The notes below the pieces were generated by a model. It saw only the letters and a list, made by a program, of their open reading frames with translations, had not been told where the DNA came from and did not search any database. Made by a program: the position numbers and the translations under genes. From Arthrobacter sp. EM1 (GTDB lineage: Bacteria > Actinomycetota > Actinomycetes > Actinomycetales > Micrococcaceae), in contig NZ_CP124836.1 of NCBI RefSeq assembly GCF_029964055.1, positions 1,240,001-1,304,000 of the forward strand: a stretch of DNA of 64,000 nt. The letters are read 5' to 3'. Positions within the stretch are counted from its first letter, which is position 1; each line of letters starts with the position of its first letter. This document shows positions 1-15,644 of this stretch, in pieces.

Positions 1-71
1 GAGCACCATCCACGCCTGCCGCATCTGAGCGGCGTCGGAAATTTTTTCGTGAGCCAATACCAGGAGAAGTC

Positions 72-848
72 ATGGCTGTAGCTGTCCGCGTTATCCCGTG
101 CCTGGACGTCGATGCCGGCCGCGTCGTCAAGGGCATCAACTTTGAAGGGCTTCGCGACGCCGGCGACCCTGTCGAACTCGCGCACCGGTATGACAACGGC
201 AGCGCGGACGAGCTGACCTTCCTGGACGTCACGGCCTCATCGGGTAACCGGGAGACCACGTTCGACGTCGTCAGGCGGACCGCGGAGGAAGTCTTTATTC
301 CACTGACCGTCGGCGGCGGCGTCCGTGGTGTTGCAGAAGTGGACAGGCTCCTGCGCTGCGGCGCGGACAAGGCCGCCATAAACACCGCTGCCGTCGCGCG
401 TCCCGGGGTGATCGATGAGATTACCCGGCACTTCGGCTCCCAGGTCCTCGTCCTGTCCCTCGACGCCCGGCGCACCCGCCCCGGCTCGCAGCCCACCCCC
501 TCCGGCTTCGAGGTGACCACACACGGCGGCCGGCAAGGCACCGGGATCGACGCAATCGCATGGGCCCGTGAAGCTGCCGACCGCGGGGTCGGCGAAATCC
601 TGCTGAACTCGATCGACGCCGACGGCACCAAGGACGGCTTCGACCTGGAGCTCATCCGCTTGGCGCGGGCAGCAGTCAAGGTTCCGCTCATTGCCTCCGG
701 CGGAGCCGGGAAACCTGAGCACTTCCCGCCGGCGGTGGCGGCCGGCGCGGACGCTGTCCTCGCCGCGTCGGTCTTCCACTTCGGACCGCTGGACATGATC
801 GCCCAGGTCAAGGCAGCCATCCGGGCAGCAGGGTTCGACGTCCGCTAA
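72..848 (+). CDS. hisF: Imidazole glycerol phosphate synthase, cyclase subunit HisF
   Basis: HisF closes the imidazole ring of histidine: with HisH-supplied ammonia it converts PRFAR to imidazole glycerol phosphate plus AICAR in the cytoplasm. The 258-residue length is normal for this (beta/alpha)8 barrel. The two catalytic aspartates are visible at Asp12 ([14 protein letters not shown]) and Asp131 (LSLDARR), and the phosphate-binding glycines appear in LTVGGGVR and IASGGAGK. The ATG follows an AGGAGA ribosome-binding site at about 62-67. The first 28 bases of the window may be the 3' end of an upstream gene, since an open frame ends in TGA at 26-28. hisI follows after one gene of opposite orientation. 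Identification is secure. Confidence 0.97.
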   Translation: MAVAVRVIPCLDVDAGRVVKGINFEGLRDAGDPVELAHRYDNGSADELTFLDVTASSGNRETTFDVVRRTAEEVFIPLTVGGGVRGVAEVDRLLRCGADKAAINTAAVARPGVIDEITRHFGSQVLVLSLDARRTRPGSQPTPSGFEVTTHGGRQGTGIDAIAWAREAADRGVGEILLNSIDADGTKDGFDLELIRLARAAVKVPLIASGGAGKPEHFPPAVAAGADAVLAASVFHFGPLDMIAQVKAAIRAAGFDVR

Positions 849-939
849 GCGCAATTACGCAAAAAGAAGGTTGGTCGCGCCTGGGCCACGCCCGCAGGGT
901 CCGCTGGCCGAGCTTGCGGGGTGAGGGCGTTTGCGCGGC

Positions 940-1584
940 CTAGAGCCCGACTTCGGCTGACTGCAGGAGCGCGACGGCGTCCGGCTGGCCTTCGAAGGTT
1001 ACGAGCGAATGTCGGGTCCGGCCGTGGGCGTGCATCAGGAGCTCGCCCGGCTCGCCAACGATCGCCACGGATACCGGTGCGCGCTTGGCGACGTGCCGGG
1101 GGCCAGAAGGGCGCACCAGCACAATGCCCAGGTCCACGCCGCGGTACAAGATGGCGGCGCGCTTGATCAGATCGTCCCAGAGGGCGTCGGAGTAGTCCTC
1201 GTCCAGGGCACGGGGCGCCCAGCGGTCGACGGCACGGCGGACGTCTTCCGTGTGGACGAAGTATTCGATCAGGTTGGCGCTTTCGTCCAGGGCCTTGATC
1301 TTCATTGGCGAGAACGCGGAGGGACCGGCACGGAATAACCTCACCAGCTTGGTGTACTCCTCCGGCGCCGTGAGCTTCGCTGCCAGTGCGGCCGTGGCCT
1401 GGTCCGATGCCTTGGCCAGCCGCTTCACCAGCAGCCCCAGACCAACGGCGGCCTTCCGCTCGCGCAGGTACAAGTGCGCGGCAAGGTCCCGGGTTTGCCA
1501 CCCGGCACAGAGCGTGGGGGAGTCAGGGCCGGCCGCGAGCAGGGTTTCGGCCAAGAATTCTCGGGAGGGATCGACGAAATGCAT
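940..1584 (-). CDS. TIGR03085 family metal-binding protein (mycothiol-dependent enzyme/DinB fold)
   Basis: A 214-residue protein with the layout of the actinobacterial TIGR03085 family, related to mycothiol maleylpyruvate isomerase and DinB-like four-helix metal proteins. The N-terminus (MHFVDPSREFLAETLL, then LCAGWQTRDLAAHLYLRER) carries a helix-1 histidine, and EYFVHTEDVRRA is the characteristic second metal-ligand segment. Metal binding and thiol chemistry are family knowledge; the substrate is unknown. The open frame extends further upstream, but the ATG at 1584 begins the conserved sequence. The gene lies head-to-head with hisI and is the only reverse-strand gene in the his/trp cluster, so it must have its own promoter in the 1585-1755 gap. 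Confidence 0.85.
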   Translation of the reverse strand: MHFVDPSREFLAETLLAAGPDSPTLCAGWQTRDLAAHLYLRERKAAVGLGLLVKRLAKASDQATAALAAKLTAPEEYTKLVRLFRAGPSAFSPMKIKALDESANLIEYFVHTEDVRRAVDRWAPRALDEDYSDALWDDLIKRAAILYRGVDLGIVLVRPSGPRHVAKRAPVSVAIVGEPGELLMHAHGRTRHSLVTFEGQPDAVALLQSAEVGL

Positions 1585-1755
1585 CACTTGTGAAACTAGC
1601 ACGAGACAGCGGCTCGTGTGCACTTGAATTGCCGTAGTTTTGGCATTAGCGGCCCCGATCTTATCGCGGTGGCGCCGATCCTCGGCGGACCGCGCTGCAA
1701 GCGGACCGCGGGCCAACTGGGCGCCGGCCCGAGTGAAGGCACTAGACTTGAGCTG

Positions 1756-2214
1756 ATGTCTGAGCAGCCCGCCCCCGCCCTTGGTAGTGCCCACCCGCTT
1801 GATGGATCTCCGGATAACGGGGACGCCGTCGCCGCGACCGTTCCTGCCGCGCCTGCGGGCCCGCTCCCCGCAGGGCTCGCCGAAGCGTTAAAACGCGACA
1901 GCGCCGGGCTGGTCGCAGCGATTGTGCAGCAGTTTGACACCCATGAAGTGCTGATGCTGGGCTGGATGGACGACGAGGCACTTAGCCGCACCATGACCAG
2001 CGGGCGGGTGACGTTCTTCTCCCGCTCCCGCCAGGAGTATTGGCGCAAGGGCGACACTTCCGGTCACGTGCAGTGGGTCAAGTCGCTCGCCATGGATTGC
2101 GACGGCGATGCGCTGCTGGTCCGGGTGGACCAGGTCGGTGCCGCCTGCCACACCGGGACCCGGACCTGTTTTGCGGGCCGCGATCTCGACGCTGTCACCG
2201 GCCCCGCCGACTGA
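1756..2214 (+). CDS. hisI: Phosphoribosyl-AMP cyclohydrolase HisI
   Basis: HisI hydrolyses the adenine ring of phosphoribosyl-AMP to ProFAR in histidine synthesis. The zinc-site cysteines are seen in [12 protein letters not shown] and [12 protein letters not shown], and the core motif [20 protein letters not shown] is typical. The protein is 152 residues if started at ATG 1756 ([10 protein letters not shown]). A longer open frame from 1618 adds sequence without family character, so the shorter start was chosen. About 40 N-terminal residues are low-complexity and rich in Ala and Pro, longer than the usual leader. trpE follows 108 bp later and may be co-transcribed. Confidence 0.95.
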   Translation: MSEQPAPALGSAHPLDGSPDNGDAVAATVPAAPAGPLPAGLAEALKRDSAGLVAAIVQQFDTHEVLMLGWMDDEALSRTMTSGRVTFFSRSRQEYWRKGDTSGHVQWVKSLAMDCDGDALLVRVDQVGAACHTGTRTCFAGRDLDAVTGPAD

Positions 2215-2322
2215 CCCGGCAGTTGACCGCGGCGGACAACCGCACCGGGGCGGCGCCGCTATCCGGCCAGAGCCAAGCAACCATCAGGACCACCACTGAA
2301 AGAACAGGCGGAAATCACAGCC

Positions 2323-3888
2323 ATGCAGGACCTTGGAATCATTAGCCCAAGCCTGGCGGAGTTCCGTGAACTCGCAGGCCACAGCCGTGTTATCCCCGTC
2401 CGGCTCAAGGTGCTGGCTGACGCCGAGACCCCGATTGGGCTGTACCGCAAACTCGCCCAGGGCCAGCCCGGAACGTTCCTGATGGAATCCGCGGCTGTCG
2501 GCGGCGCCTGGTCCCGCTACTCCTTCATCGGTGCCCGGTCCCGGGCCACCCTAACCACCAAGGACGGTCAGGCGCACTGGCTCGGCGAACCGCCGGTCGG
2601 CGTCCCGCTCGGCGGCAGCCCGGTGGACGCGATCCGCGACACCGTCGAGGCCCTCCGCACCGACCGGTTCGAAGGCCTGCCCCCGTTCACCTCCGGCCTG
2701 GTCGGATTCCTCGGCTGGGAAACCGTCCGGCACTGGGAAAAGCTGACCAGCCCGCCCGAGGACGACCTTCAGCTGCCCGACATGGCGCTGAACCTCGTCA
2801 CTGACATGGCCGTGCACGACAACATGGACGGCACCGTGCTGCTGATTGCCAACGCCATCAACTTCGACAACAGCACCGAGCGCGTCGACGAGGCGTGGCA
2901 CGACGCCGTCGCCCGGGTCAAGGCCCTGCTGGCCAAGGTCAGCGCCCCCGTCCGGCAGCCGGTCTCCGTGCTCGACGCCGCCGCACTCGACTTCGCCTCG
3001 AGCGTGCAGGAACGCTGGGAGGAAGCGGACTACCTCGCCGCCCTGGACCGCGGCAAGGAAGCGATCGTCGACGGCGAAGTGTTCCAGGTGGTCATCTCCC
3101 GGCGTTTCGAAATGGAATGCGGCGCGGATCCGCTGGACGTCTACCGGGTTCTGCGGAATACCAACCCCAGCCCGTACATGTACATCTTCAGCCTCGAGGA
3201 TACTGCCGGCAGGCAGTACTCCATCGTCGGGTCCTCCCCGGAAGCACTCGTGACCGTGACCGGCGAGGACGTCATCACCCATCCCATCGCCGGGTCCAGA
3301 CCGCGGGGCAAAACCGTTGAGGCGGACACGGCGCTGGCTGAAGAACTCCTCGCCGACGAAAAGGAACGCGCCGAGCATTTGATGCTTGTGGATCTCTCCC
3401 GCAACGACCTGTCCAAGGTCTGCGTCGCCGGATCCGTTGACGTGACCCAGTTTATGGAAGTCGAGCGGTTCAGCCACATCATGCATCTGGTTTCCACAGT
3501 GGTGGGCAAACTGGCCCCCAACGCCACCGCCTACGAAGTGCTGAAGGCGACATTTCCCGCCGGAACGCTCTCGGGCGCTCCTAAACCGCGGGCGTTGCGC
3601 TTGCTTGACGAACTTGAGCCGCACCGCCGCGGGATCTACGGGGGAGTGGTGGGCTACCTTGACTTCGCCGGCGACATGGACATGGCGATTGCCATCCGCT
3701 CTGCCCTGCTGCGGGAAGGACGCGCCTACGTGCAGGCCGGTGGCGGCATTGTGGCCGACTCCGTCAACGCCGCCGAGGCGCTGGAGACGGTCAACAAGGC
3801 CGCCGCCCCGATGCGGGCCGTCCACTCTGCCCGGTCGCTGCGCAACATCACGGCGGACTCGATTTCCATTCCCGGGACGCAGCCATGA
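2323..3888 (+). CDS. trpE: Anthranilate synthase component I TrpE
   Basis: TrpE makes anthranilate from chorismate, using ammonia from TrpG, the first committed step of tryptophan synthesis. The 521-residue protein has the N-terminal regulatory half (FLMESA corresponds to the tryptophan-feedback LLES motif) and the chorismate-binding half with IAGSRPRGKT, LVDLSRNDLSKV and GTLSGAPKPRA at about residue 413. No TrpG gene is visible in the window, so the partner is encoded elsewhere. The stop overlaps the next start by four bases (ATGA), indicating translational coupling. The 108-bp upstream gap contains no run of Trp codons, so classical attenuation by a leader peptide is not supported. Confidence 0.97.
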   Translation: MQDLGIISPSLAEFRELAGHSRVIPVRLKVLADAETPIGLYRKLAQGQPGTFLMESAAVGGAWSRYSFIGARSRATLTTKDGQAHWLGEPPVGVPLGGSPVDAIRDTVEALRTDRFEGLPPFTSGLVGFLGWETVRHWEKLTSPPEDDLQLPDMALNLVTDMAVHDNMDGTVLLIANAINFDNSTERVDEAWHDAVARVKALLAKVSAPVRQPVSVLDAAALDFASSVQERWEEADYLAALDRGKEAIVDGEVFQVVISRRFEMECGADPLDVYRVLRNTNPSPYMYIFSLEDTAGRQYSIVGSSPEALVTVTGEDVITHPIAGSRPRGKTVEADTALAEELLADEKERAEHLMLVDLSRNDLSKVCVAGSVDVTQFMEVERFSHIMHLVSTVVGKLAPNATAYEVLKATFPAGTLSGAPKPRALRLLDELEPHRRGIYGGVVGYLDFAGDMDMAIAIRSALLREGRAYVQAGGGIVADSVNAAEALETVNKAAAPMRAVHSARSLRNITADSISIPGTQP

Positions 3889-4517
3889 GCGGCACCGTCG
3901 TGAAGAGCACCAGCCCGGTGGTTCCGCGCTGGGCACGTAAGTCCACCCTGGTCCTGGCCATTACGGCGCTGGCACTTGCCGTCTTTGGCACCACAACGCA
4001 GGGCTGGCTAACCGTCCACCTCGATCCGGCCCAGCTCGGGGCGGCCGTCAGCAGCCAGGACGGCCTGCACGTGCAAGGCAGCAAAGCCGCCACCACAGTC
4101 ACGGCACTGGCCCTGGTGGCACTCGCCGGCGGCCTGGCCGCGTCGATTGCCGGCCGGATCGCCCGCTGGATCATCACCGCGCTGATCCTGCTCGCCGCCG
4201 CCGGCATCGTCGGCGCCGCCGTGCTCGTCCTCGCGGACCCGGCGGCCGCAGCCCAGGGCTCCATCGCCGCCGCCACCGGAATCTCCGGCAGCGACGTCCA
4301 GGTGGACGTGACGGTGTTCCCGGTCCTCGCCGTCGTCGCCGGCGTCCTGCTGGGGCTCAGCGCGTTGCTGATCATCCCCGCAGGCCGCTTTTGGCGCTCG
4401 CGCACAAAATATGACACCGCGGCAACTGCCGCCGCCGGCGGGGCTGCGGCGCCGGCCGGCCCAACTGACGAGATCGACAGCTGGGACCGGTTGTCCCGCG
4501 GTGACGACCCCACTTGA
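3885..4517 (+). CDS. Trp biosynthesis-associated membrane protein
   Basis: A 210-residue integral membrane protein overlapping the trpE stop by four bases. It matches in position and layout the actinobacterial 'Trp biosynthesis-associated membrane protein' family: an N-terminal membrane helix (LVLAITALALAVFG), the segment TTQGWLTVHL, then three further hydrophobic helices and a charged C-tail. Its biochemical role is unknown. A link to tryptophan transport or synthesis rests only on conserved gene neighbourhood. Family assignment is by context and topology rather than by a catalytic motif. Confidence 0.85.
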   Translation: MSGTVVKSTSPVVPRWARKSTLVLAITALALAVFGTTTQGWLTVHLDPAQLGAAVSSQDGLHVQGSKAATTVTALALVALAGGLAASIAGRIARWIITALILLAAAGIVGAAVLVLADPAAAAQGSIAAATGISGSDVQVDVTVFPVLAVVAGVLLGLSALLIIPAGRFWRSRTKYDTAATAAAGGAAAPAGPTDEIDSWDRLSRGDDPT

Positions 4518-4595
4518 GCCGATTCCGCGGGCGCGGCCAACTACACGGACAATAAATGGCAGAATGTAAGCAGTATTTACCCTGAGGAGATTCCC

Positions 4596-4886
4596 ATGAG
4601 CAATGCCCCTGTTTCCGCCCCCAAGCCGGCTGCCGGAACCGGCTACTCCTACGACGACGTTGACCACAGCGAACCGACGGGCCACGGCAACAGCCCGGCC
4701 GCCTGGACCACCGTCCTGGTCATGCTGGTCGGCGCGCTCATTATGTCGATCGCCTTTGTTATCGCCAACACCCCGATTTTCATCGCCGGCGGCGTGGTGA
4801 TGGCGATCGGCCTGGTCATTGGTTTCGCCATGCGCAAAGCCGGATACGGTGTTGGCGGCAGCAAGCTGAAGAACGCCGGCCACTAA
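4596..4886 (+). CDS. HGxxPAAW family membrane protein
   Basis: A 96-residue protein containing the family-naming motif as HGNSPAAW at about residues 30-37, followed by two hydrophobic helices (WTTVLVMLVGALIMSIAFVIA and IFIAGGVVMAIGLVIGFAM) and a short basic tail. Such proteins are found in actinobacterial trp operons; the function is not known. AGGAGA about eight bases before the ATG is a good ribosome-binding site. trpC starts two bases after this stop, so the gene is embedded in the operon. The invariant His-Gly...Pro-Ala-Ala-Trp patch just before the first helix suggests an interface at the inner membrane face, which is inference. Confidence 0.88.
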   Translation: MSNAPVSAPKPAAGTGYSYDDVDHSEPTGHGNSPAAWTTVLVMLVGALIMSIAFVIANTPIFIAGGVVMAIGLVIGFAMRKAGYGVGGSKLKNAGH

Positions 4887-4888
4887 GG

Positions 4889-5707
4889 GTGAGCGTTCTC
4901 GATGACATCAATGCCGGTGTCAGGGAGGATATGGCTGGCCGCCAGCGCCTTGTGACGCTCGCAGAACTGAAGGAGCGCGCGGCTGCAGCCCCGCCTGCGC
5001 GCGACGCCTGGACCGCCCTTGGCGGCGCTTCGGCGAGCCGGGAGCAGCTGAAGGTCATCGCCGAAATCAAGCGCCGGAGTCCCTCCAAAGGCGACCTCGC
5101 CAGCATCGCTGACCCCGCCTCGTTGGCGGTGCAGTACGCCGACGGCGGTGCCGCCGCGATCAGCGTCCTGACCGAACAGCGCCGCTTCAACGGCTCGCTG
5201 GCCGACTTCGACGCCGTTCGGGCAGCCGTGGACATTCCGCTGCTGCGCAAGGACTTTATGATCGATGAATACCAGATCTGGGAGGCCCGGGCACACGGGG
5301 CCGACTTGATCCTGTTGATCGTGGCGTCCCTGTCCGACGCGCAACTGCGCGAGTTCACGGCCCTTAGCCGCGAACTCGGGATGAACGTACTTGTCGAGAC
5401 GCACACCGCCGGAGAAGTCGGACGGGCTGTTGCTGCCGATGCCCGGATCATCGGGGTCAATGTACGCAACCTTAAGACACTCGACGTCGACCGTGCCGTC
5501 TTCGCCGAACTCGCCGGTGACATCCCCGCCGGCGCGCTGGTCATCGCGGAATCGGGTGTTCGCGGCGTCGACGACGTCCGGCACTATGCCGCCAACGGCG
5601 CCCATGCCGTCCTCGTGGGCGAAACGCTGGTCAGCGACGCGACCCCGCGGGAGCGGATCGCCGAATTTATGGCCGCAGGAGCAGAAGAAATCGCCGCACG
5701 TTCCTGA
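4889..5707 (+). CDS. trpC: Indole-3-glycerol phosphate synthase TrpC
   Basis: TrpC converts CdRP to indole-3-glycerol phosphate with loss of CO2 and water. The 272-residue TIM barrel shows the catalytic lysine segment [40 protein letters not shown] and IAESGV. Translation begins at a GTG two bases after the preceding stop. It is followed by an 80-95 bp gap with a hairpin before trpB. There is no TrpF fusion, as is usual in actinobacteria, where HisA/PriA supplies that step. Confidence 0.96.
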   Translation: MSVLDDINAGVREDMAGRQRLVTLAELKERAAAAPPARDAWTALGGASASREQLKVIAEIKRRSPSKGDLASIADPASLAVQYADGGAAAISVLTEQRRFNGSLADFDAVRAAVDIPLLRKDFMIDEYQIWEARAHGADLILLIVASLSDAQLREFTALSRELGMNVLVETHTAGEVGRAVAADARIIGVNVRNLKTLDVDRAVFAELAGDIPAGALVIAESGVRGVDDVRHYAANGAHAVLVGETLVSDATPRERIAEFMAAGAEEIAARS

Positions 5708-5712
5708 TCCGT

Positions 5713-5741
5713 GCTCCGGCCGGGCGATGCCCGTCCGGAGC
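5713..5741 (+). terminator. Intercistronic hairpin between trpC and trpB
   Basis: An inverted repeat with GCTCCGG/CCGGAGC and CGGGC/GCCCG arms separated by GAT, giving a 13-bp stem with one C-T mismatch. No T-run follows, so a full rho-independent terminator is unlikely. It may act as an RNA processing or stability element between trpC and trpB. Folding is by eye. Confidence 0.35.
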
Positions 5742-5801
5742 CGGCCAGGCTTCCGTGCGGCCCCCAGATCAAATAAGCAGTGGAACAGGATGGTGAGACT
5801 G

Positions 5802-7127
5802 ATGGTCGATGCGCCAGCAGCCAGCTCAGGCGAAAGCACCGTGGACGCGTTCCTGCAGGGTGGAGAATCCCTGCGGCATGCCCCCGGACCCTACTTCGGC
5901 TCCTACGGCGGCCGATGGATGCCGGAATCACTCATCGCGGCCCTGGATGAGCTGGAAGACACCTTCGAGAAGGCCAAGGCCGATCCCGAGTTCACCGCAG
6001 AAATTGCGGAGCTGAACAAGAACTACTCCGGCCGGCCTTCGCTGCTGACCGAAGCCAAGCGCTTCGCCGAGCACGCCGGCGGAATCCGGCTTTTCCTCAA
6101 GCGCGAGGACCTGAACCACACCGGCTCGCACAAGATCAACAACGTCCTGGGCCAGGCACTATTGGCCAAGCGGATGGGCAAGACCCGGCTCATCGCCGAG
6201 ACCGGCGCCGGGCAGCACGGCGTCGCCAGCGCTACTGCCGCCGCCCTGATGGGCCTGGAATGCGTTGTTTACATGGGCGCCGAAGACTGCCGCCGGCAGG
6301 CCCTGAACGTGGCCCGGATGGAACTGCTCGGGGCCACTGTCATTCCGGTGACCAACGGCTCCCAGACCCTCAAGGATGCCATCAACGAGGCGCTGCGCGA
6401 CTGGGTGGCCAACGTGGACAACACGCATTACCTGCTGGGCACGGTCGCCGGGGCGCACCCGTTCCCGGCCATGGTCCGGTACTTCCACGAGGTCATTGGC
6501 GAGGAAGCCCGCGCCCAGATCCTGGCGCAGACCGGCCGCCTGCCCGACGCGGTGTGCGCCTGCATCGGCGGCGGCTCCAATGCCATTGGCCTCTTCCACG
6601 GCTTCCTGGATGATCCTTCGGTGAAGATCTACGGATTCGAGGCCGGCGGCGAAGGCGTCGAAACCGGCCGCCATGCCGCCACCATCACGCTCGGCAAGCC
6701 CGGAGTGCTGCACGGCGCACGCTCCTACCTGATGCAGGACGACGACGGCCAGACCATCGAATCGCACTCTATTTCGGCAGGCCTGGACTATCCCGGCGTC
6801 GGACCGGAGCACTCTTACCTCGCGGACATTGGACGGGTGAGCTACGAACCGATCACTGACAGTGAAGCCATGGACGCCTTCCGCTTGCTCTGCCGCACCG
6901 AGGGGATTATCCCGGCGATCGAGTCCGCGCATGCGCTGGCCGGTGCTATCAAGGTGGGCCAGCGGCTCGCTGCCGAAGTCGGGCCCGGAAGGGCAGCCGA
7001 GAAGATCATGATCGTTAATCTCTCCGGCCGCGGCGATAAGGACGTGGCTACCGCCGCCGAATGGTTCGACCTGCTGGATAAGGATTCACCCGAACACGAG
7101 ATCGCCGCCGAAGGGGAACAGCTGTGA
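5802..7127 (+). CDS. trpB: Tryptophan synthase beta subunit TrpB
   Basis: TrpB condenses indole with serine using pyridoxal phosphate. The PLP lysine lies in HTGSHKINN (Lys111 with this start), and the phosphate-binding glycine loop is GGGSNAIG. The protein is 441 residues. An in-frame ATG at 5790 adds four residues (MVRL), and neither start has a strong ribosome-binding site. The open frame extends back to 5391 inside trpC, but that part is a shadow. The C-terminus overlaps trpA by four bases, coupling the two subunits of the alpha2beta2 enzyme. Confidence 0.96.
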   Translation: MVDAPAASSGESTVDAFLQGGESLRHAPGPYFGSYGGRWMPESLIAALDELEDTFEKAKADPEFTAEIAELNKNYSGRPSLLTEAKRFAEHAGGIRLFLKREDLNHTGSHKINNVLGQALLAKRMGKTRLIAETGAGQHGVASATAAALMGLECVVYMGAEDCRRQALNVARMELLGATVIPVTNGSQTLKDAINEALRDWVANVDNTHYLLGTVAGAHPFPAMVRYFHEVIGEEARAQILAQTGRLPDAVCACIGGGSNAIGLFHGFLDDPSVKIYGFEAGGEGVETGRHAATITLGKPGVLHGARSYLMQDDDGQTIESHSISAGLDYPGVGPEHSYLADIGRVSYEPITDSEAMDAFRLLCRTEGIIPAIESAHALAGAIKVGQRLAAEVGPGRAAEKIMIVNLSGRGDKDVATAAEWFDLLDKDSPEHEIAAEGEQL

Positions 7128-7951
7128 ATGACCTGACCGACGCCGGGGCGGCCCGGACCGCCAGCAAGTCCGCTGCGGCCATTGACCGCGCCAAGGCCGA
7201 GGGCCGTGCAGCTCTGATCGGCTACCTTCCGGCCGGTTTCCCCAGCGTGGAAGACACCATCGCAGCCGGCATCGCCCTTGCGGAGAACGGCGCGGACCTG
7301 ATCGAAATCGGCATCCCGTATTCGGACCCGGTGATGGATGGCCCCGTCATCCAGGCAGCGACGACGCAGGCCCTCGCCAAGGGCTTCCACGTTAAGGATG
7401 TCTTCGACGTCGTCCGCGGCATTACCAGCAAGACTGACGCTGCGGTGCTGGTCATGACCTACTGGAATCCCGTGGTCCGGATGGGTGTGGAGGACTTTTC
7501 CCGCCAGCTCGCCGAAGCCGGGGGAGCCGGTCTCATCACCCCGGACCTGATCCCGGACGAAGCCGCCGAATGGATGGCCGTTTCGGACAAATACGGCCTG
7601 GACCGGGTGTTCCTGGTGGCACCGTCCTCCTCACCGGCGCGGATGAAGCGCACCGTTGACGCGAGCCGGGGCTTTGTCTACGCCGTCTCGATCATGGGCG
7701 TCACCGGGGCCCGGACGTCGGTCAGCTCCGCGGCCAAGGACGTCGTCGCCGCCGCGCGTGCTGCCGGCGCTGAACGGGTTTGCGTGGGACTGGGCGTCTC
7801 CAACGCGGACCAGGTCCGCGAGATTGCCGCCTACGCGGACGGCGTGATTGTTGGCACCGCGCTGGTCGTGGCCATCGGCGACGGCGGCGTCGATGCGGTA
7901 GCGTCCTTGACGAAAGACCTCAGTACCGGCCTCACCAGGGAAGAAGCTTAA
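7124..7951 (+). CDS. trpA: Tryptophan synthase alpha subunit TrpA
   Basis: TrpA cleaves indole-3-glycerol phosphate to indole, which is channelled to TrpB. The catalytic glutamate and aspartate are in [15 protein letters not shown], and the barrel's phosphate-binding end is visible in [11 protein letters not shown]. The 275-residue protein begins at a GTG overlapping the trpB stop. A roughly 15-residue N-terminal stretch rich in Ala precedes the barrel. lgt begins four bases after the stop, so the two are probably co-transcribed. Confidence 0.96.
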   Translation: MNDLTDAGAARTASKSAAAIDRAKAEGRAALIGYLPAGFPSVEDTIAAGIALAENGADLIEIGIPYSDPVMDGPVIQAATTQALAKGFHVKDVFDVVRGITSKTDAAVLVMTYWNPVVRMGVEDFSRQLAEAGGAGLITPDLIPDEAAEWMAVSDKYGLDRVFLVAPSSSPARMKRTVDASRGFVYAVSIMGVTGARTSVSSAAKDVVAAARAAGAERVCVGLGVSNADQVREIAAYADGVIVGTALVVAIGDGGVDAVASLTKDLSTGLTREEA

Positions 7952-7955
7952 ACAC

Positions 7956-9236
7956 ATGCAGTCAGTCCTCCACGCGGCAGCGATGATCCCCGCGAGTATT
8001 CCGAGCCCGGAATGGTCCGGTTTCGACATCCCGCTGCCATGGGGGTCACTGCGCATTCATGCCTACGCCCTGTGCATCCTGCTGGGCATCGTCGTGGGGC
8101 TGTGGCTCACGTCCGTCCGCTGGGCCAAGCGCGGCGCCCCGGAGGGCAGCGTCTGGGACATCGCCATTTGGGCCATCCCCTTGGGCATCATCGGAGGCCG
8201 GCTTTACCACGTGGTGTCCTCGCCGGATGCCTATTTCGGCCCCGGCTTCGACGGCACCGGCGACTTGTCCCTGATCCCGCAGCTCCAACGCGGCGGTCTG
8301 GGGATCTGGGGCGCCGTGCTGCTTGGCACCGTGGGCGCGTGGATCGGCTGCCGCAGGGCAGGTGTCAAACTGAGCGGGTTCCTCGACGCCGCCGCACCCG
8401 GGCTGCTGCTGGCCCAGGCGGTCGGCCGCTGGGGAAACTACTTCAACCAGGAACTCTTTGGCGGGCCCACCACGCTCCCGTGGGGGCTGCAGATCGACGC
8501 GGACAATCCGAACTTCCCGCCGGGTATGGCCGCTGGCACACTCTTCCACCCGACCTTCCTCTACGAATCCCTGTGGAGCCTGGCCGGGGTGGGCATCCTG
8601 CTGCTGCTGGACCGCAAGTTCCGTTTCCGCCGCGGCCGGCTGTTCGCCCTGTATGCGGTCTACTACACGCTGGGCCGGGTCTGGATCGAGGCGATGCGGA
8701 TCGATGACGCCGAGCAGATCACCTTCTTCGGCATTACCACCCGGCTGAACGTGTGGACCAGCATCGTCGTGTTGCTGGGCGCGCTGGCCATCTTCGTCAT
8801 CCTGGGCCTGCGCAAGCGCACCGAGCTCGACACCGTGTACCTGGCGGGCCGTGCGCCGTCGGACGCCGATGCGGATACGGACGCCGACGCGGATGCGGAG
8901 GAAATCACGGTTCCGGACGACCATGACGCGGCCCATGCCGCAGATGACGCCCCCACCGCGGAGGGTACTAAGGCCGGAAACGGCGCGGAAAACAAGGTGC
9001 CGGCGACCGTTCCGGCGTCCTCTGGCGACGTCCACCATTCGGATTCTGCTGTCTCAGATAGTGAATTGCGTGATACTCTCCCTGAGAACCAAAGCGGTCC
9101 AGGTCACGTTTCCGCCCCAGCTGGGACGTCACAGGAACCCGGCGGCGGCACCAAGCCCGCCGCGGGAGCACCGGCAGCCGGAACACCCGGACGCCAGAGC
9201 ACCGGGACCGCGCCGGAGGCTGAGGGCACCAAGTAG
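7956..9236 (+). CDS. lgt: Prolipoprotein diacylglyceryl transferase Lgt (housekeeping copy)
   Basis: Lgt attaches diacylglycerol to the lipobox cysteine of prelipoproteins in the plasma membrane. The core of about 290 residues has seven hydrophobic segments and the signatures GGLGIWGAV and GRWGNYFNQELFGGP. After the last helix comes an acidic and Ala/Pro-rich extension of about 130 residues, including a run of DAD repeats (PSDADADTDADADAEE), likely cytoplasmic and disordered. That tail is absent from the 301-residue second Lgt at 34039-34944. The location directly after trpA is common in actinobacteria. Annotation is secure for the core; the tail's role is unknown. Confidence 0.95.
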   Translation: MQSVLHAAAMIPASIPSPEWSGFDIPLPWGSLRIHAYALCILLGIVVGLWLTSVRWAKRGAPEGSVWDIAIWAIPLGIIGGRLYHVVSSPDAYFGPGFDGTGDLSLIPQLQRGGLGIWGAVLLGTVGAWIGCRRAGVKLSGFLDAAAPGLLLAQAVGRWGNYFNQELFGGPTTLPWGLQIDADNPNFPPGMAAGTLFHPTFLYESLWSLAGVGILLLLDRKFRFRRGRLFALYAVYYTLGRVWIEAMRIDDAEQITFFGITTRLNVWTSIVVLLGALAIFVILGLRKRTELDTVYLAGRAPSDADADTDADADAEEITVPDDHDAAHAADDAPTAEGTKAGNGAENKVPATVPASSGDVHHSDSAVSDSELRDTLPENQSGPGHVSAPAGTSQEPGGGTKPAAGAPAAGTPGRQSTGTAPEAEGTK

Positions 9237-9497
9237 CTCAGTCCCCGAAAGCCGGGCTGTGGGGTCACCCCCCGCAAGGCCCGTTCCACAGCGTCGTGGC
9301 GGCAGGGAAGCAACGGACATTAAACAGTTGGTGTTTCGAGCAAGCCCGGGCCGGGGCCGCGTAACTGTTAGTGCAGGAAGCGGCGCTGGCCTACAATTCG
9401 AGTAAGAACATACTCTGTTGCACCCGTCACACCGGCGCACCGATTCGGGCCAATGTTGTCCCTCCCATACGCACGATCAGGAGGAAGGACGTCTCCC
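9237..9497 (+). promoter_or_regulatory. Leader region upstream of gltB
   Basis: This 261-bp gap carries the gltB promoter and leader. A TACAAT -10-like hexamer lies at 9392-9397 without a convincing -35 box, and a strong AGGAGGAAGG ribosome-binding site lies at about 9479-9488. A GC-rich stretch just after the lgt stop (9240-9290) can form short hairpins that could end lgt transcription. No known riboswitch was recognised. Confidence 0.35.
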
Positions 9498-15558
<6,061 letters not shown>

Positions 15559-15644
15559 TCCGGCCCCTCCCGGTGCCGGGACGGACGCCAGCCGTTCGTC
15601 CCCGCGACAACTTAAAACAACCAAGAGACAACTAGGGTAGGTAT

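Noticed and set aside
2215..2322. Possible trp attenuator leader peptide
   Set aside because: No short frame with consecutive Trp codons and no terminator-like hairpin before trpE.
2551..3936. A 461-codon reverse frame across trpE
   Set aside because: Antisense shadow of a clear trpE. High GC keeps reverse frames open; no family character.
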